Assembly (NCBI GenBank): GCA_031263965.1
Contig: JAISES010000490.1
Coordinates: 1 to 7,879, forward strand
Reading direction: 5' to 3'
Length of the DNA: 7,879 nucleotides
Source of the DNA: Prevotella sp.
GTDB lineage: Bacteria > Bacteroidota > Bacteroidia > Bacteroidales > Dysgonomonadaceae
A program made the translations under genes and the position numbers. Shown piece after piece: positions 7,324 through 7,879 of the stretch. Each line of letters starts with the position of its first letter. Positions within the stretch are counted from its first letter, which is position 1. The notes under the pieces were generated by a model. It was not told where the DNA came from. It was given only the letters and a program-made list of their open reading frames with translations, and ran no database searches.

Positions 7324-7462
7324 CTGCCCCCACCCCGGCCCTCCCCAAAAGGCAAGGCTGTTAAGTGCTATATGGTTCGATTATAATAAAACACAGAGTG
7401 ATAGGAGTTCTTGAGGGGCAGAACAAAACACGCACTTTTTTATTATGAGTGAATGTGTTTGT

Positions 7463-7478
7463 ACATAAGCGTTTATGT
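7463..7478 (+). other. Small hairpin
   Basis: ACATAA-GCGT-TTATGT is a 6-bp stem with a four-base loop. It lies upstream of the 11-bp repeat array and could be a 5' structure of a plus-strand transcript ending at 7604. On its own it is weak. Confidence 0.25.
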
Positions 7479-7498
7479 GAAAGCATTGATAACAGCAT

Positions 7499-7531
7499 AC
7501 TGGTAAAACACTGGTTAAATACTGGTACAAA
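7499..7531. repeat. Three tandem 11-bp ACTGGT repeats
   Basis: The units are ACTGGTAAAAC, ACTGGTTAAAT and ACTGGTACAAA, in exact 11-base register. Two further ACTGG cores occur at 7564 and 7571, inside the loop of the downstream terminator. The spacing of about one helical turn resembles an iteron or regulator-binding array. No replication gene or regulator is visible nearby. Confidence 0.5.
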
Positions 7532-7554
7532 ACGGCCCGAAATTGTTATAAATA

Positions 7555-7604
7555 AAGCACTTTACTGGTTACTGGATGGTAAACCGCTAAAGTGCTTCTT
7601 TTTT
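7555..7604 (+). terminator. Plus-strand Rho-independent terminator
   Basis: AAGCACTTT (7555-7563) pairs perfectly with AAAGTGCTT (7589-7597), followed by C and six T residues (7599-7604). The 25-base loop can itself fold, with GGTTAC (7567-7572) against GTAAACC (7579-7585) and one bulged base. On the minus strand the stem is followed by TATTTATAA, a poorer tail, so the plus orientation is preferred. No plus-strand gene precedes it, so it may end a small RNA. Confidence 0.7.
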
Positions 7605-7614
7605 AGTGTACACT
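7605..7614. promoter_or_regulatory. 10-bp perfect palindrome between T runs
   Basis: AGTGTACACT is fully self-complementary, directly after the terminator T run, and followed by five T residues. It could be a small operator; there is no direct evidence of function. Confidence 0.25.
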
Positions 7615-7704
7615 TTTTGCACACCCGGCGGGTCGAACCTTTTTTTTCGATTTTTCAGTATAACTGCTTTTGAAAATCCTGATAAATCTAAAATTAGTTT
7701 CAAA

Positions 7705-7879
7705 TCAATGATTTATGCCCTTATTTTGTAATTTCCTGTTTAACGAAAAAGGGGATGCTGATTTCTTAGTTTTCCCACCGGGTGGCGCATCGTTAGATGC
7801 GAGTTTATTTTGTTTAGCCTTTGAGCCTGCTACGGGTCGCACAGTAAAGCGGGCGCTCAAAGCATTTTTGGTTCCTTTT
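7705..7879 (-). CDS. Short basic reading frame entering from the right edge
   Basis: On the minus strand the frame is open from the edge through 57 codons to TGA at 7707-7705. The peptide is rich in Lys, Arg and Ser and contains ARFTVRPVAGSKAKQNK and DAPPGGKTKKSASPFSLNRK. No domain is recognised. The frame overlaps three GC-rich inverted repeats, which constrain the DNA for reasons unrelated to coding. It may therefore be the tail of a hypothetical gene starting outside the window, or only the translation of a structured repeat. I lean towards the latter. Confidence 0.25.
   Translation of the reverse strand, partial: KGTKNALSARFTVRPVAGSKAKQNKLASNDAPPGGKTKKSASPFSLNRKLQNKGINH
7775..7862. repeat. 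Cluster of three GC-rich inverted repeats
   Basis: CCACC-G-GGTGG (7775-7785) abuts CGCATC-GTTA-GATGCG (7786-7801). Next comes CTTTGAGC (7819-7826) pairing with GCTCAAAG (7855-7862) across a 28-base GC-rich loop. A T-rich run follows (7864-7879). The composition differs sharply from the surrounding AT-rich DNA. It may be a structured intergenic repeat, or a plus-strand terminator for the last stem. Confidence 0.4.

Larger units (their letters stand above)
7196..7879. other. Gene-poor, repeat-rich region at the right edge
   Basis: No convincing intact gene lies here. The stretch holds a REP-like hairpin (7291-7320), a C-rich run (7321-7340), an 11-bp repeat array (7499-7531), and a plus-strand terminator (7555-7604). 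It also holds a 10-bp palindrome (7605-7614), three adjacent GC-rich inverted repeats (7775-7862), and a short basic minus-strand frame entering from the edge. A tRNA was looked for and not found. A plus-strand frame at 7449-7673 crosses the terminator and has no protein-like features. The mix suggests an accumulation of intergenic repeats or the flank of an inserted element. Confidence 0.5.

Noticed and set aside
7615..7645. Possible tRNA T-arm (GGGTCGAACC) near a GC-rich stem
   Set aside because: No acceptor, D-arm or anticodon arm can be folded around it, and the TTCGA core is not present in the right register.
7449..7673. Plus-strand frame of 74 residues
   Set aside because: It crosses the 11-bp repeats, the terminator and a palindrome, ends in low-complexity Phe-rich sequence, and shows no recognisable family.
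1..7879. CRISPR array, defence island, prophage or retron
   Set aside because: No spaced direct-repeat array, nuclease, reverse transcriptase or phage genes are present; the only tandem repeat has three units without spacers.

Overview
The window looks like a chromosomal segment from an AT-rich member of the Bacteroidetes, most likely order Bacteroidales (Dysgonomonas/Parabacteroides-like). The reasons are a GLPGLI-family secreted protein, A-rich leaders instead of Shine-Dalgarno sites, TAnnTTTG-type -7 boxes, and a Bacteroidales-type RluA-family enzyme and carboxyltransferase. The genus is inferred, not shown. All convincing protein genes are on the minus strand, so they read right to left.

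Layout from right to left. Positions 7166-7879 form a gene-poor, repeat-rich stretch. It holds a REP-like hairpin, an array of 11-bp direct repeats, a strong plus-strand terminator, several palindromes, and a short basic reading frame entering from the right edge. Positions 7165-5924 encode a DAACS/SLC1-type amino acid:cation symporter. After 20 bases comes a secreted two-domain hydrolase (5903-4083): a gamma-glutamyl hydrolase-like class I amidotransferase fused to an M19 membrane-dipeptidase domain. After a 92-base gap with a hairpin and a palindrome comes an RluA-family pseudouridine synthase (3990-3313). Positions 2830-3312 are intergenic. They hold a segment bounded by a 20-base imperfect inverted repeat, a decayed small reading frame inside it, and a promoter candidate. 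Positions 2772-991 encode an oxaloacetate decarboxylase/pyruvate carboxylase-type carboxyltransferase, followed by a clear terminator. The left edge (676-1) carries a GLPGLI-family protein whose 3' end is cut off.

The symporter and the fused hydrolase probably form one transcription unit. The hydrolase has the residues to cleave gamma-glutamyl bonds and dipeptides outside the cytoplasm. The symporter could then import the released amino acids, although its binding site lacks the arginines expected for acidic substrates. The pseudouridine synthase may be read from the same transcript or from its own weak promoter.

The most striking anomaly is in the carboxyltransferase. Its C-terminal biotinyl-type domain is intact in outline, but tyrosine stands where the biotin-accepting lysine should be. 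No complete novel defence or mobile system is visible in the window.
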